Shown: in pieces, positions 26,020 through 34,335 of the stretch
Position numbering within the stretch: the stretch's first letter is position 1
How the letters are laid out: each line of letters begins with the position of its first letter
Virus record (IMG/VR): IMGVR_UViG_3300033144_002094
Span: 1-34,441 of that record
Source of the DNA: a virus
Length of the DNA: 34,441 nucleotides
Direction: 5' to 3' (one strand)
Translations under genes and position numbers: made by a program
Notes under the pieces: model-generated
The model's database searches: none
Seen by the model: only the letters and a program-made list of their open reading frames with translations
Told to the model about the DNA's origin: nothing

Positions 26020-28203
26020 ATGCCGTATCTGGCGATCCATACAGATGTTGACCAGTTGCAACTTGGAACGGGCTGGACAACTTATCGGGCGCATGACATA
26101 CGCCTACCTGCTCCGCGCTATCGAACCGATGCTGAGATGGCACTGCGGTGGGGCGCAGAAGTCACTGGTCGCAGCCACGAACTCGCAGAGCGATATATCC
26201 CGCTCGACATCATGGCGGATGATGAGGAGGCTGCTGAGACTGCGCTTATCGCGCTACAAAATGCGGTCAGTCAGCACCGCGCACGGATTGTGTGGCAATC
26301 CGCGTCAGATCGTCCGATGATATACACGACGATCCGTGTTGCCCACCTATCCGAGCCACGGCATAGCCAACTTCGCGCAGACGGGAAGATATCCGTAGTC
26401 CTTGAGTGCCTGACCGACTCATGTTGGACGGATACCGAGGGTATTGACCACGCACCTCTCGGATTCACGCTCCCGCATGTCATGGAGCTTGTATCGACGA
26501 AGGGTGATCTACCAGCGCGGGCGCGGATAAAGTTCACGACGAGTTCAGCAAACACGCTGCTGGGACTTGGCATCGAGCTTGACCCAGCCGACGACTATGA
26601 TGCGATCGACACATATACGCCAAGTGCTGAGACTTTGACGAGTGACTATGCGTCGATAATCACGCCTGCGACCTTCGATGCAAACGCGAATCGCGGACCA
26701 TGCGTATTGGTGACTGAGTTCGCAACCAACGCTGTCGCTCCGTCGAATACGCGAGTTCGAGCAGTCGGAACGGTTACTGGTAGCGGCGTGTCAGACGTAT
26801 CCGAGGCCGAATTCGATTCGATTGCCGCGGCCGCGGCCGGTCCAGTGTGGTTAGCGTTGCCGTCTACTGTGTACATGCCACCTGGCGGTACGCCTGGCGT
26901 TGATATGTCTAGTGGGTATGGCTCCGAGGGCGACAGGATAGACTCATCGACTGGTGTGACCCAATCCCCGATACTCGATGGGTTCTATCAGACGTTTGAG
27001 ACAGCGACCTTGTTTAGGCACACGTCTTGCATCTTGAAGTTCAAGGAGTCTGGCGTGGTTCCACGTCAGGTAAAGGTCGAGTTACGAAACGTGTCCGGCG
27101 GGAGTCCGGGCAGTACCGTCTATGCCTCGGCCACTGAGACGGTTAGTGCGACCTTCGACGGTGAAGTGACGTTCACATACGACTCGCCATATGTGTTGCC
27201 AGCCGGGACGTATGCGATATGCGCAACATTAGAAGATGCCACGGATAACACGACGCTGTTTGTGTACTGCGACACCTACGCTGGATATGCTGACGGAGCT
27301 GGTGGGATTATCGACGGTGGATATTTCGCTGGCGCGTGGATGCCATATGCGGAGTTGGTGTCGCATAGGAGTGGTGCCAGCCTGACACCGACCATAAACT
27401 GGTATCCCGATCCCGAGCTGGCGCATACCGAGGGGCAGACGTTCACCCTCACCGAGAAGAGCCGCATCGATAGCGTGATAATCAAGAGCGACGGGACCGG
27501 ATCAGCAAAAATCCAGCTCGAAGTGTGGTCGGGCGGAACGCCTGGGGCTGGTTCGGAACTGGTCAGAGGCGTTGCCGAGACTCAGGCTGCGGCGGAGGCG
27601 GAGGCATCATTTGCGCTTACCGGCATGGACGCCGGTCAATACTGGCTACACATGAATGCGGCAGGGCCAGCACCGGCTGGGAAAATCTACTACAACCCGT
27701 CTGGCACATATGATGGCGGAGATCGCTACATCTGTGACGCTGGCTCATGGACGGTAAAGACTGGCGAAGATCTATTCTTTGCGGTCAGCGGCTATGAGAT
27801 CGACAAGACTGTCGACTTCTACTTCAAGATACGTGGAGAACTTCCCCTCGGATTCGACGCCACCATCGACATCGAGGCCAAGTGTTCCGAGTCGTCCAAG
27901 ACCGGCACCGTGAGCGAGGTCGTGCGCGTTCCCGCATCACACTTTGCGGTGGTCATACCGGCAAGCTACGATGTTAGCGACGGATTCCTGATAGATGCTG
28001 TTGACCCACTGGTACCACCGGCTGCGTATTCTACGACATCTACCACCGGCACCGCTGGACCGGCATTATCTCCGTCGGTGTGGCATGGCATCCCCGCGAT
28101 ATGGCCCGGAACGAACAGGTTAGTGCTCTTCGGGAATGGGACATCTAAGATACAGATCACATACTATCCCTGCTATAGCCACGCCGCAGCAGGAGAACTC
28201 TAG
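26020..28203 (+). CDS. Distal tail protein with carbohydrate-binding-like insertions
   Basis: A 727-residue protein. Residues 1-150 look like the Dit N-terminal belt domain (AIHTDVDQLQLGTGW, YRTDAEMALRWGAEVTGR, VLECLTDSCW), and the C-terminal 100 residues return to Dit-like beta strands ending IQITYYPCYSHA. The middle, about 290-620, holds two beta-sandwich modules (QTFETATLFRHTSCILKF and FTLTEKSRIDSVIIK each begin one) not found in classical Dits of about 250 residues. Such 'evolved' Dits use the modules to bind cell-wall sugars. ATG follows the tape measure stop directly. Confidence 0.8.
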   Translation: MPYLAIHTDVDQLQLGTGWTTYRAHDIRLPAPRYRTDAEMALRWGAEVTGRSHELAERYIPLDIMADDEEAAETALIALQNAVSQHRARIVWQSASDRPMIYTTIRVAHLSEPRHSQLRADGKISVVLECLTDSCWTDTEGIDHAPLGFTLPHVMELVSTKGDLPARARIKFTTSSANTLLGLGIELDPADDYDAIDTYTPSAETLTSDYASIITPATFDANANRGPCVLVTEFATNAVAPSNTRVRAVGTVTGSGVSDVSEAEFDSIAAAAAGPVWLALPSTVYMPPGGTPGVDMSSGYGSEGDRIDSSTGVTQSPILDGFYQTFETATLFRHTSCILKFKESGVVPRQVKVELRNVSGGSPGSTVYASATETVSATFDGEVTFTYDSPYVLPAGTYAICATLEDATDNTTLFVYCDTYAGYADGAGGIIDGGYFAGAWMPYAELVSHRSGASLTPTINWYPDPELAHTEGQTFTLTEKSRIDSVIIKSDGTGSAKIQLEVWSGGTPGAGSELVRGVAETQAAAEAEASFALTGMDAGQYWLHMNAAGPAPAGKIYYNPSGTYDGGDRYICDAGSWTVKTGEDLFFAVSGYEIDKTVDFYFKIRGELPLGFDATIDIEAKCSESSKTGTVSEVVRVPASHFAVVIPASYDVSDGFLIDAVDPLVPPAAYSTTSTTGTAGPALSPSVWHGIPAIWPGTNRLVLFGNGTSKIQITYYPCYSHAAAGEL

Positions 28204-29729
28204 TGGAGTGCTCCGTATTCATAGACCCACCCGGACGCGACAAACAAGAGTTGATGCTTACCGATGAGCCGCAGTATTCCGAGTCGCCATCTGGTGCCAC
28301 GACAGCATCCATACCATGTCGGCTTCCGTTGCGTGACCGTGACCGGCTGATAGACGCCGCCGTTGAGATATATCCTCCGCGTGGTGTCCCGTGGCTGGGA
28401 CGTGTCGCGTATGTGCATCAAGACGGCGATATCGGCACGTTGGAGTGCGTCGGGAAAGGATACGACTTATCGCGTGTGGTGGCCGGACCATTATGGTACT
28501 GCCACACGAAGACGGACGACTGGGTTCCGTGCGAATCAAACCAGATGAACAACGACATCACTACCGTTATCGCCGGTGGCACACTGCGCTTCAATGTGAG
28601 TTCCGGCATAGCGATCCCGGCTCTGGGGAGAAACCAGTTCTACATCGTCATACCGGAGACTGGTGCTAGTCGCATAACGTTCTCGTGGTATCGACCAAAT
28701 GGCAAATACCGACTCCGGCTCTATGCTGGAACGTATGCGGTACAGTCTGCTAGCGGCGCACCAGAAACGGGTTCGTCTATCGAGTGGTCTGAGGCCGAGA
28801 CTGCGAGCGGCTCACCGGATGGGGGTGCTACTGATGTTAACATCACCGGCACAGTACACAACCTGCTGCTGTTCGATGTGACTTGCGTCGACGGATACAC
28901 GCCGTCTGCGGACGAGAGTGTGTACTTCTATGACATCGCGATATACGGCGTTGGCGGCGTGACTACCGTGACCGCCCCTAACGTCATAAACCATGTATGT
29001 GACTTGCTGCCGTCATGGATACTTCCGTCTGGTGACGAATATCGGGCGTGGATAGATGCGGGTGATACGACCGAGATCGAACCGCTCGTATTCGATACGG
29101 TCGCAACCGCCGCATCCGTGTTCGAGGAGTTGAAGCAATACCGTGACTACGAGCTTGGTATGCGTCCGCACATGGTCGATGGCGTGTATATCGACGTTCT
29201 AGATTACGAAGAGCGTGATGATACGCCGTCGTATCAGGTATTCATGGACTCAGGCTGCGTGAGTGGACGTGTGGGCGGAGATGGTATCGCTTCGATGGCA
29301 GACTCTGTACGAGTGCCATACGAAGGCGAGACGGGCGCCGAATACGTCGATGTATCAGACACCAGTGATGACAACTATCTCGTCACCATCGACCAGGGCA
29401 AGCAAGATATCATGCCGCGCATCGCTACTGCGTCGAGTGCGACCGCGACATTGAAGGGCGAGAAGTATCTTGCGCTGAGTCGGAAAGAGCAGGTGTCCGG
29501 CTCACTCCTAATAGATGGGCCGATAGTCGATTTACAACATGCCGAGGTGCTTCCATGCGAGATACATGCGGGTAAGTATATCCGCGTCCACGGCACGCCA
29601 TTGGGCACGATAGATGCGCGAATCACGGACGTTATCAAGCAGGGTGGATATAGTGCTGCAATCGCGCTAGACAACACTCCGACAAGTTTGGATGTAGAAC
29701 TAGCTATACTAAGAAAGAGACAGACGTAG
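28203..29729 (+). CDS. Tail hub/Tal-like baseplate protein
   Basis: A 508-residue protein that follows Dit, the normal place for the tail-associated hub (gp27-like). An early domain has LPLRDRDRLIDAAVEIYPPRGVPWLGRVAYV, the OB/hub pattern; residues about 105-250 are an inserted beta module, and the C-terminal half returns to hub folds, ending in DARITDVIKQGGYSAAIALDN. It is short and no separate receptor-binding fibre follows, so host recognition may be shared between this protein, Dit and the LamG protein. GTG start overlaps the Dit stop by one base. Confidence 0.75.
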   Translation: MECSVFIDPPGRDKQELMLTDEPQYSESPSGATTASIPCRLPLRDRDRLIDAAVEIYPPRGVPWLGRVAYVHQDGDIGTLECVGKGYDLSRVVAGPLWYCHTKTDDWVPCESNQMNNDITTVIAGGTLRFNVSSGIAIPALGRNQFYIVIPETGASRITFSWYRPNGKYRLRLYAGTYAVQSASGAPETGSSIEWSEAETASGSPDGGATDVNITGTVHNLLLFDVTCVDGYTPSADESVYFYDIAIYGVGGVTTVTAPNVINHVCDLLPSWILPSGDEYRAWIDAGDTTEIEPLVFDTVATAASVFEELKQYRDYELGMRPHMVDGVYIDVLDYEERDDTPSYQVFMDSGCVSGRVGGDGIASMADSVRVPYEGETGAEYVDVSDTSDDNYLVTIDQGKQDIMPRIATASSATATLKGEKYLALSRKEQVSGSLLIDGPIVDLQHAEVLPCEIHAGKYIRVHGTPLGTIDARITDVIKQGGYSAAIALDNTPTSLDVELAILRKRQT

Positions 29730-29737
29730 GAGGTCAC

Positions 29738-30016
29738 ATGCCAGTCGATGCGCCACGAGGAAACGGTGACGTAGTTCACACACGAGAACTATTCGAGATG
29801 GAGCGTCGGCTGAAAGCACACACTGACATGTGCTTTGACAAGCTAGATGAGAAGTACGTCTTACGTGCGGCGTGTAGGGAGCGACACAAGGATGATGACG
29901 CGTTGAGCAAGAAGGTCGATGGACTTATGTGGCGTGCTGCGTTGGGTGCGGGTGGAGTCGCTTCAATACCGCTCATCCTAGGAATCCTCATCTATCTAAG
30001 TGCGCCGCCGCTATGA
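29738..30016 (+). CDS. XhlA-like small membrane protein (possible holin partner)
   Basis: A 92-residue protein with a charged coiled-coil-like N-terminal part (residues 12-65) and one hydrophobic segment near the C-terminus (about 67-90, LGAGGVASIPLILGILIYL). This is the arrangement of XhlA/haemolysin-type lysis accessory proteins encoded before amidases in Gram-positive phages. AGGAGG stands eight bases before the ATG. The stop overlaps the next start by four bases. Two Cys residues in the soluble part are uncommon for the family. Confidence 0.75.
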   Translation: MPVDAPRGNGDVVHTRELFEMERRLKAHTDMCFDKLDEKYVLRAACRERHKDDDALSKKVDGLMWRAALGAGGVASIPLILGILIYLSAPPL

Positions 30017-30090
30017 CGTGTGAGATTTGCGGGACCGAAACCGACGACGAGACATGTCCGACGTGTGGAACACCTACGTGTAAGAGTTGA
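30013..30090 (+). CDS. 25-residue zinc-ribbon peptide
   Basis: ATGA overlap with the upstream gene. It encodes MTCEICGTETDDETCPTCG followed by a short tail: two CxxC pairs twelve residues apart, the minimum for a zinc ribbon. The strict Cys pattern in so short a frame argues that it is real, though expression is unproven. Possibly a remnant of a larger protein. Confidence 0.55.
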   Translation: MTCEICGTETDDETCPTCGTPTCKS

Positions 30091-30146
30091 GGGTAGGTGC
30101 GCGGCTAGTTAGCTGCATGTAATACTGTCCACCGAGAGGGGACGAT
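30091..30146 (+). promoter_or_regulatory. Short intergenic gap with weak promoter-like sequence
   Basis: This gap contains GCTAGTTAGC, a 4-bp inverted repeat with a two-base loop, then TGTAATACT resembling an extended -10. The match is poor and there is no good -35. GAGAGGGG before the GTG at 30147 serves as ribosome binding site. Confidence 0.3.
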
Positions 30147-30968
30147 GTGCGACTGGTAGAGCGTCGAATCAAATGTGCATCACGCACAGACGGCTTCACT
30201 CTCTACAACCTGTCGGATATACACAGAGGCGCGAGAGCGCACGACGAGAAGATGCTTCTGCGGGACGTGGCAATCATCCGTGACGACCCCAACGCGCTCT
30301 GGGCGAGTCCTGGTGACTTCATAGATGGCATCCTGCCGGGTGATAAGCGGTGGCGTGCTTGTGAGACTTCCAAGAAGAACCTGCTTGACCCCGAGAACTA
30401 TCTACGTGGCGAGACTAACGACCTCTGCGAGATACTTGGGCCGATAGCTGACAAGTGCATCGGTATCGTGCGCGGCAACCACGAGAACACGATAGCCAAG
30501 CGTTACTACTACTCCGTATGTGATGCACTCCAAGACCGTATCGGATTACCGTATCTGGGCGGCAAGGGATTCATACGCCTGGTGTTCACGCGAGGTCGAG
30601 CGTCCAACGTGTTCACCGTACACCTCGCACACGGAACCGGCGGTGGTACATCCCCGACCGCTTCGCTCAATATGCTATCCAAGCAGATGCTACGCTTCGG
30701 CTCTGACATAACGCTCATGGGGCACACTCACGCTAAGGCCGTGTGGACTCCAGAGTTCATGGACGTGTCGAGGCGCGAGAGCCTGAAAACGATACGCAAC
30801 AAGCGCGTCGGCACCGTCGCAGGAAGCTACCTGTTGGGATTCGCAGACGGTGAAGATACGTATGCCGACGATGCTGGCTTCCAGCCGACCGATCAGGGAA
30901 TGACGAGGGTACACATCCGACCGTGGGTGCAACACGACCCATCGAAGATACTCACATGTAGCCTGTAA
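30147..30968 (+). CDS. Calcineurin-like metallophosphoesterase
   Basis: A 273-residue metallophosphoesterase. All signature motifs are present: D24-x-H26 (SDIHRG), G56-D57 (SPGDFID), G110-N-H112-E (RGNHEN), H162 (HLAHGTGGG) and G192-H-T-H195 (MGHTHAK), binding two metal ions. Substrate unknown; phage versions include nucleases and phosphatases. The GTG start at 30147 follows a purine-rich GAGAGGGG; an ATG at 30145 is in a different frame that stops at once. Location within the lysis module is unusual and may reflect insertion. Confidence 0.9.
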   Translation: MRLVERRIKCASRTDGFTLYNLSDIHRGARAHDEKMLLRDVAIIRDDPNALWASPGDFIDGILPGDKRWRACETSKKNLLDPENYLRGETNDLCEILGPIADKCIGIVRGNHENTIAKRYYYSVCDALQDRIGLPYLGGKGFIRLVFTRGRASNVFTVHLAHGTGGGTSPTASLNMLSKQMLRFGSDITLMGHTHAKAVWTPEFMDVSRRESLKTIRNKRVGTVAGSYLLGFADGEDTYADDAGFQPTDQGMTRVHIRPWVQHDPSKILTCSL

Positions 30969-30979
30969 GGAGTATGTTA

Positions 30980-31741
30980 ATGCCTATCATCCTCACACAT
31001 CCAAAGACCGGCAGCGAGTTCTGGCTTGACCGCGAATACGAATACTCGAATGTGTACAACGGCGGTCGACGCATGGACCCGAAACAGCGCGTAGCGATAG
31101 TCGTACATCACACAGCGGGATCGACCGCTGGCGACTTGCGTGTGCTATCCGGCTACACGGCCGCACACGTATCCGTCAAGTATCTGGTCGCGGACCCGTC
31201 TGATGGCGATTATCGTGACAAGGATGGGCGACTCACTATCTGGCAACTGTTACCGGATGACATCATAGGCTGGTCGATCGGTAACTCGACCGGCGAATGG
31301 TCACACATCCGTAACTGGAACTCGGATAGTATCGAGATATCGAACCTCGGGAATGGTGCGGACGTGTTCGAGGAGGACCAGCGCGAAGCCGTAGAAACGC
31401 TTATCGCATATGAGGAGAACAGGCTCGGACAGGAGTTGCTTGTGCTGGGGCATCGGGAAACGTCACCTGGTCGGAAGCCGGACCCGCATCGTGACTTCCG
31501 ACTAGATGAGGTGAAGGACTTTGCTGAGTGGCATCATGTTGGAATGGATACGGAGGACGGAGGTGACGCGGTGACAGATGACAGACGATTCGATGCGCTC
31601 ATGCTTCACTACGACCCAGACGCAAAGAATGCCGAGGAGATACGGACGGAGTTCAAGCGGCTCGGGCTAAAGTTTGAGAAGGCGGTCGGTAGGCAGATCA
31701 CACGCAAGGACAGTTGGCTTTATTGGGAAAAGGTCGAATAG
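30980..31741 (+). CDS. N-acetylmuramoyl-L-alanine amidase endolysin (Amidase_2)
   Basis: A 253-residue endolysin that cuts the amide bond between muramic acid and the stem peptide. Zinc and catalytic residues visible: H43 (VVHHTAGS), H158 (LGHRE) and D168/H170 (RKPDPHRDF), with E119 in DSIEISNLG. Residues about 30-180 are the Amidase_2 domain, the rest an acidic helical tail of about 60 residues that may bind the wall. AAGGAG is best spaced for the ATG at 30980, not the one at 30974. No signal peptide, so it needs the holin for release. Confidence 0.92.
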   Translation: MPIILTHPKTGSEFWLDREYEYSNVYNGGRRMDPKQRVAIVVHHTAGSTAGDLRVLSGYTAAHVSVKYLVADPSDGDYRDKDGRLTIWQLLPDDIIGWSIGNSTGEWSHIRNWNSDSIEISNLGNGADVFEEDQREAVETLIAYEENRLGQELLVLGHRETSPGRKPDPHRDFRLDEVKDFAEWHHVGMDTEDGGDAVTDDRRFDALMLHYDPDAKNAEEIRTEFKRLGLKFEKAVGRQITRKDSWLYWEKVE

Positions 31742-31753
31742 GAGGTTGGAGTG

Positions 31754-31903
31754 ATGGGAAACAGAATCCGTTGGGCAACCAAGCAGATTCTTCCGCTGTC
31801 GTATGTATCTGAATACGGCGTCGAGGGCGAACGTCGTTTGTCCATATGGCGCATGTGGATGGGGAGATGCTTCAACGTGCGCGAGTATACGCTGAAGGGA
31901 TGA
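31754..31903 (+). CDS. 49-residue basic hypothetical protein
   Basis: Frame from ATG at 31754 (a GTG at 31751 is also possible) to TGA at 31903, with GGAGG seven to ten bases before it. The product is basic and aromatic-rich (SIWRMWMGRCF), with no clear hydrophobic segment long enough for the membrane. It lies between the endolysin and the holin, with its stop overlapping a holin start candidate, so it is probably co-translated. Function unknown. Confidence 0.6.
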   Translation: MGNRIRWATKQILPLSYVSEYGVEGERRLSIWRMWMGRCFNVREYTLKG

Positions 31904-31908
31904 TGGAT

Positions 31909-32091
31909 ATGAATTGGAAGAACATCGCGGAACGTGCCGCGTGGACATTCGTTCAAGGCGCGTTGTCGGTAGTGGCGTTGGAAATGCTCGCGTCCGGTGA
32001 CGTGAACGCACTCAAAGCCGCTGCGATAGGCGGAGTGGCAGCGTTACTGTCACTCGTCAAGACTATTGCTCAGGAGAAGTTGGCGGCTTAG
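31909..32091 (+). CDS. Holin, phage_r1t type
   Basis: A 60-residue holin. NWKNIAERAAWTFVQGALSVVALEMLA is the classic start of r1t holins, common in Gram-positive and especially actinobacterial phages. Two membrane helices are predicted at about residues 10-28 and 35-53, with a short Gly-Asp turn between. The ATG at 31909 is well spaced from AAGGGA; the one at 31903 would add two residues. It makes lesions that release the amidase. The terminator hairpin follows 30 bases after the stop. Confidence 0.9.
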   Translation: MNWKNIAERAAWTFVQGALSVVALEMLASGDVNALKAAAIGGVAALLSLVKTIAQEKLAA

Positions 32092-32121
32092 TACTGTCGG
32101 CAGGTCCGAATACGAAGAGTA

Positions 32122-32153
32122 AAACGCCCCCGGTCAATCGGCCAGGGGCGTTT
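32122..32153 (+). terminator. Strong hairpin terminating the late operon
   Basis: AAACGCCCC (32122-32130) pairs perfectly with GGGGCGTTT (32145-32153), with a 14-base loop that can form a small inner stem. The GC core flanked by A and T runs is a standard intrinsic terminator, and can work in either direction. It separates the structural/lysis genes from the next promoter. Confidence 0.85.
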
Positions 32154-32211
32154 CCTCATGCTCATCATGTGTGGACCGCAGACGACTACCGCAAATATTC
32201 CTCCTCCCATG

Positions 32212-32239
32212 TTGCAATCTACAATGATTAGGATATAAT
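32212..32239 (+). promoter_or_regulatory. Sigma-70 type promoter TTGCAA-N16-TATAAT
   Basis: TTGCAA at 32212-32217 and a perfect TATAAT at 32234-32239 are 16 bases apart, the best promoter in the window. Transcription should start near 32246, so the in-frame ATG at 32241 is upstream of the transcript. The bases GATATAATCATG also occur at 516. This probably drives the early operon through the contig join. Confidence 0.8.
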
Positions 32240-32279
32240 CATGGCAGAGGGTATGTCAAACAGGAGGGATGGGGACGAC

Positions 32280-32471
32280 GTGGCGAAGTACAAGGTGACC
32301 GGATGGGCCAAACTGCCGTTTGTCCAATACGCGAATAAGCGCGGGGATATGTTCGAGGCGGTCGTGGAAGCGGCTTCGCCGGAACGGGCGAAGGCAGATG
32401 TATACACCGACCTTGAACATTACCGGCTCTCTTGGGAATCGGTTGAATGTTTAGATGGTGGCGTGACATGA
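32280..32471 (+). CDS. Small hypothetical protein, first gene of the early operon
   Basis: A 63-residue protein that starts at GTG 32280, after AGGAGG. The upstream ATGs in frame (32241, 32253) lie on or just after the predicted transcription start, so they are less likely. The sequence YKVTGWAKLPFVQYANKRGDMFEAVVEAASPERAKADVY has the pattern of small phage proteins with an alpha/beta fold and an ASPEEA-like helix. The stop overlaps the next ATG. Confidence 0.65.
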   Translation: MAKYKVTGWAKLPFVQYANKRGDMFEAVVEAASPERAKADVYTDLEHYRLSWESVECLDGGVT

Positions 32472-32689
32472 CCATGACCAAACTCGCACTCGCAGCCGCG
32501 TCAGGCGACCGTTACGCATACGGCGTGCTGTACGCGCCGGAGTTCGTACCCACAGACGCGGAGTGGGTTGGACATGCACGACGCCGATTGCGACCATGTA
32601 CGGGACCGATGGGATGCGCGAGAGAGTTCCCAGATGCGTGTCCGACGTGTGAACGACGCAATATCAGGCTATCCATGGAGGCAACATGA
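32468..32689 (+). CDS. Small Cys-containing hypothetical protein
   Basis: A 73-residue protein. The second half carries CTGPMGC and CPTCERR, a possible four-Cys zinc site. The first half (TKLALAAASGDRYAYGVLYAPE) looks helical. The ATG overlaps the preceding stop as ATGA, and its stop overlaps the next ATG the same way. Not recognised; one of many Cys-rich small proteins in this genome. Confidence 0.65.
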   Translation: MTMTKLALAAASGDRYAYGVLYAPEFVPTDAEWVGHARRRLRPCTGPMGCAREFPDACPTCERRNIRLSMEAT

Positions 32690-33327
32690 AGCGTTCGATA
32701 ACCATGCTCGTATGCGCGGCCATGTTAGCAGCACTAGCCGTGTACGCGGTCGAGGTGCGGGACACATTTATTACCGAACGACAGGCCGAATACGACACCC
32801 TCAAGCTCGAACTCCAGTCTGAGATCGACGCATTAGCCGCTGACAATGCGCGGATGGAGTCGTTGCTTGACATGCACTCGGAGGAGATGTCGGCGACGAT
32901 AGCGCAGACGGCAGCGGTGATAGATGCGATCGAGGCGACGGGCAAGTATTACGTCGAGATTGCGGGCGAGGATGTGAGTCTCACGTCGAGGGGATCGGCG
33001 AGAACGACGCGTGATGTCCCGGCCAACGATGTGACTGCGGCGATTCGTGCGGCCTGCCCCGAGTACACCTGGTCAGACGATGCGAACATGAACGCGGCTG
33101 TGTGGATATGTGATGCTGAGTCGGACTCCCGCGTGGGCATACCGTGTGCGGATCCAAACAGTAGCGCGATGGGACTCGGACAACTCACGCTAGGCAACCG
33201 CACGAAATATGGAGTCGTCAACGGCGATATGATGAGTGAGATACACGGGATGCTCAGCTACATCCGTGACAGGTACGGAAGTCCGGTGAACGCGTGGGCG
33301 TTCTGGCTCATTAACGAGTGGTACTAG
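32686..33327 (+). CDS. Secreted transglycosylase-like protein
   Basis: A 213-residue protein. Residues 5-22 are a hydrophobic signal/anchor, residues about 26-80 a coiled coil, and residues about 110-213 an SLT-like lysozyme domain: AVWICDAESDSRV with E145 as the likely catalytic acid, NSSAMGLGQL, and the terminal YIRDRYGSPVNAWAFW typical of actinobacterial and actinophage transglycosylase domains. It would cut glycan strands outside the membrane. Its position directly after the early promoter, not in the lysis cassette, suggests a role at infection onset or a wall-remodelling function. Confidence 0.82.
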   Translation: MKRSITMLVCAAMLAALAVYAVEVRDTFITERQAEYDTLKLELQSEIDALAADNARMESLLDMHSEEMSATIAQTAAVIDAIEATGKYYVEIAGEDVSLTSRGSARTTRDVPANDVTAAIRAACPEYTWSDDANMNAAVWICDAESDSRVGIPCADPNSSAMGLGQLTLGNRTKYGVVNGDMMSEIHGMLSYIRDRYGSPVNAWAFWLINEWY

Positions 33328-33328
33328 C

Positions 33329-33425
33329 CCTAACCACGACGGAAACGTAGTTAGGTTTAGCGAAGGAGGGGAACGAGATACCACAAAAACGGGACGATAG
33401 TACCGGAAAAGGAGGGGATGATGGA
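33329..33425 (+). promoter_or_regulatory. Repeated leader element, copy A
   Basis: About 97 bases that match copy B (34279-34375) with around ten substitutions. It starts with CCTAAC...GTTAGG, a 6-bp stem with 15-base loop, and ends in the cassette GGAGGGGATGATGGAC. In copy B the stem changes C-G to U-G, preserving pairing. Present before two early genes, it is likely a translational or transcriptional control leader. The promoter within it is unclear. Confidence 0.6.
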
Positions 33426-33678
33426 CTCACTACCAGAAGGCGCGAAGGTGTGTGAAGCGTGTGGCGGAGAACCAGAAGGCGCGGGTGGCTTTGACCGGAA
33501 CGGTTCTCATAACGCAGGACACCTGGTCGAGTATGATTGCCCCGCCTGCAACGGTTACGGTCACGTATGTGCCGTATGCGGTGGGAGCGTGGAGGAGCCG
33601 AAAACCAAGCGACACGGTATTGGTGATGGCTGGGTCACGTTTGAATGTGACTCCAAGTACCACGACAGGAGGGGATGA
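33421..33678 (+). CDS. Zinc-finger protein with several CxxC pairs
   Basis: An 85-residue protein with CEACGGEPEG, CPACNGYG, CAVCGG and a final single Cys. CxxCxGxG patterns as in DnaJ fingers appear twice, so at least one and perhaps two zinc sites form. It begins with the recurrent GGAGGGGATGATGGAC start cassette and is preceded by leader copy A. Stop and next ATG overlap. The same style of finger occurs at 5256-5408. Function unknown. Confidence 0.75.
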   Translation: MDSLPEGAKVCEACGGEPEGAGGFDRNGSHNAGHLVEYDCPACNGYGHVCAVCGGSVEEPKTKRHGIGDGWVTFECDSKYHDRRG

Positions 33679-33974
33679 TGGACGAGCGAATGAGTGACGA
33701 TAAGGTGGAGCATTTCCTACGCCAACTAGCTCTGGAACGGTTTAATAACGAGCCGCCCTATCTGTTTCACAACCAACGAACGCTATGGTTGTTGGACGCT
33801 CTTGATGCCGAACGCGCACACGTCAAGAAGCTAGAGCGCATGGTGGATGTGCTGGAAGATGAACACAAAAATGGGTGTCGCACGGTTCGCTTCATCGGCT
33901 TCGATGGCAGCTACAACGAGTACCCAATAAAGACACTTTTGGGGTTGTCCGAACAGAAAACCGAGGAGGGATGA
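33678..33974 (+). CDS. Hypothetical early protein, MDER family
   Basis: A 98-residue hydrophilic protein with MDER at the N-terminus, HVKKLERMVDVLEDE in the middle and EEG at the end, in the same order as in the protein at 36-314. The middle is probably coiled coil. Start at the second ATG of the GGAGGGGATGATGGACGAGC cassette, overlapping the previous stop. The paralogy with the gene at 36 together with their similar leaders suggests duplication of a leader-gene unit. Confidence 0.72.
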   Translation: MDERMSDDKVEHFLRQLALERFNNEPPYLFHNQRTLWLLDALDAERAHVKKLERMVDVLEDEHKNGCRTVRFIGFDGSYNEYPIKTLLGLSEQKTEEG

Positions 33975-34195
33975 TGGCGAAACTTGAAGGCGCGTCCATA
34001 TCAGACTGCCGGAGTGACTTCGGGAGGATGATGGAGGACATCGACCACTGTGGCGACTGCCCCCTACTTGATGAATGTATAGTGACCCCACTTGACGAGG
34101 TGCATTTCCGAAATACCCAGCTCGACTACTTCTATGACAAGCACTTCAGGCCGCTGCACGAGTGTATTGGGAGGGCACTGGAGGAAGACAAGTAA
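33974..34195 (+). CDS. Small Cys-rich protein with CxxCPLxDxC motif
   Basis: A 73-residue protein. HCGDCPLLDECIV is nearly the same motif as ERCPLEDKCAKW in the gene at 782-1000; both are about the same size and acidic, so they look like diverged copies. The motif offers three cysteines (CxxC...C); a fourth ligand may be the nearby His or a later Cys (HECIG). The frame is open upstream to 33875, but the ATG at 33974 follows GGAGGG and overlaps the prior stop. Confidence 0.7.
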   Translation: MAKLEGASISDCRSDFGRMMEDIDHCGDCPLLDECIVTPLDEVHFRNTQLDYFYDKHFRPLHECIGRALEEDK

Positions 34196-34335
34196 ATGTA
34201 TTGGTTCAGCACATGGATGATGGGCCAGATTTGATCATTGACTGGTGCGAAGGAATGCCTGGATGTACTAGCCGTAGTCCTAATCATGACAGAAACGTAG
34301 TTAGGCTTAGTAAAGGCAGAGAACGAGATACCACA
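34196..34335. other. Non-coding stretch before leader copy B
   Basis: After the TAA ending at 34195 no supported gene is seen until the ATG at 34371. The first 80 bases hold only a 12-codon frame (34196) with no useful ribosome binding site. The rest is the 5' part of leader copy B. A frame at 34162-34350 overlaps the previous gene and has no start signal. Confidence 0.6.
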
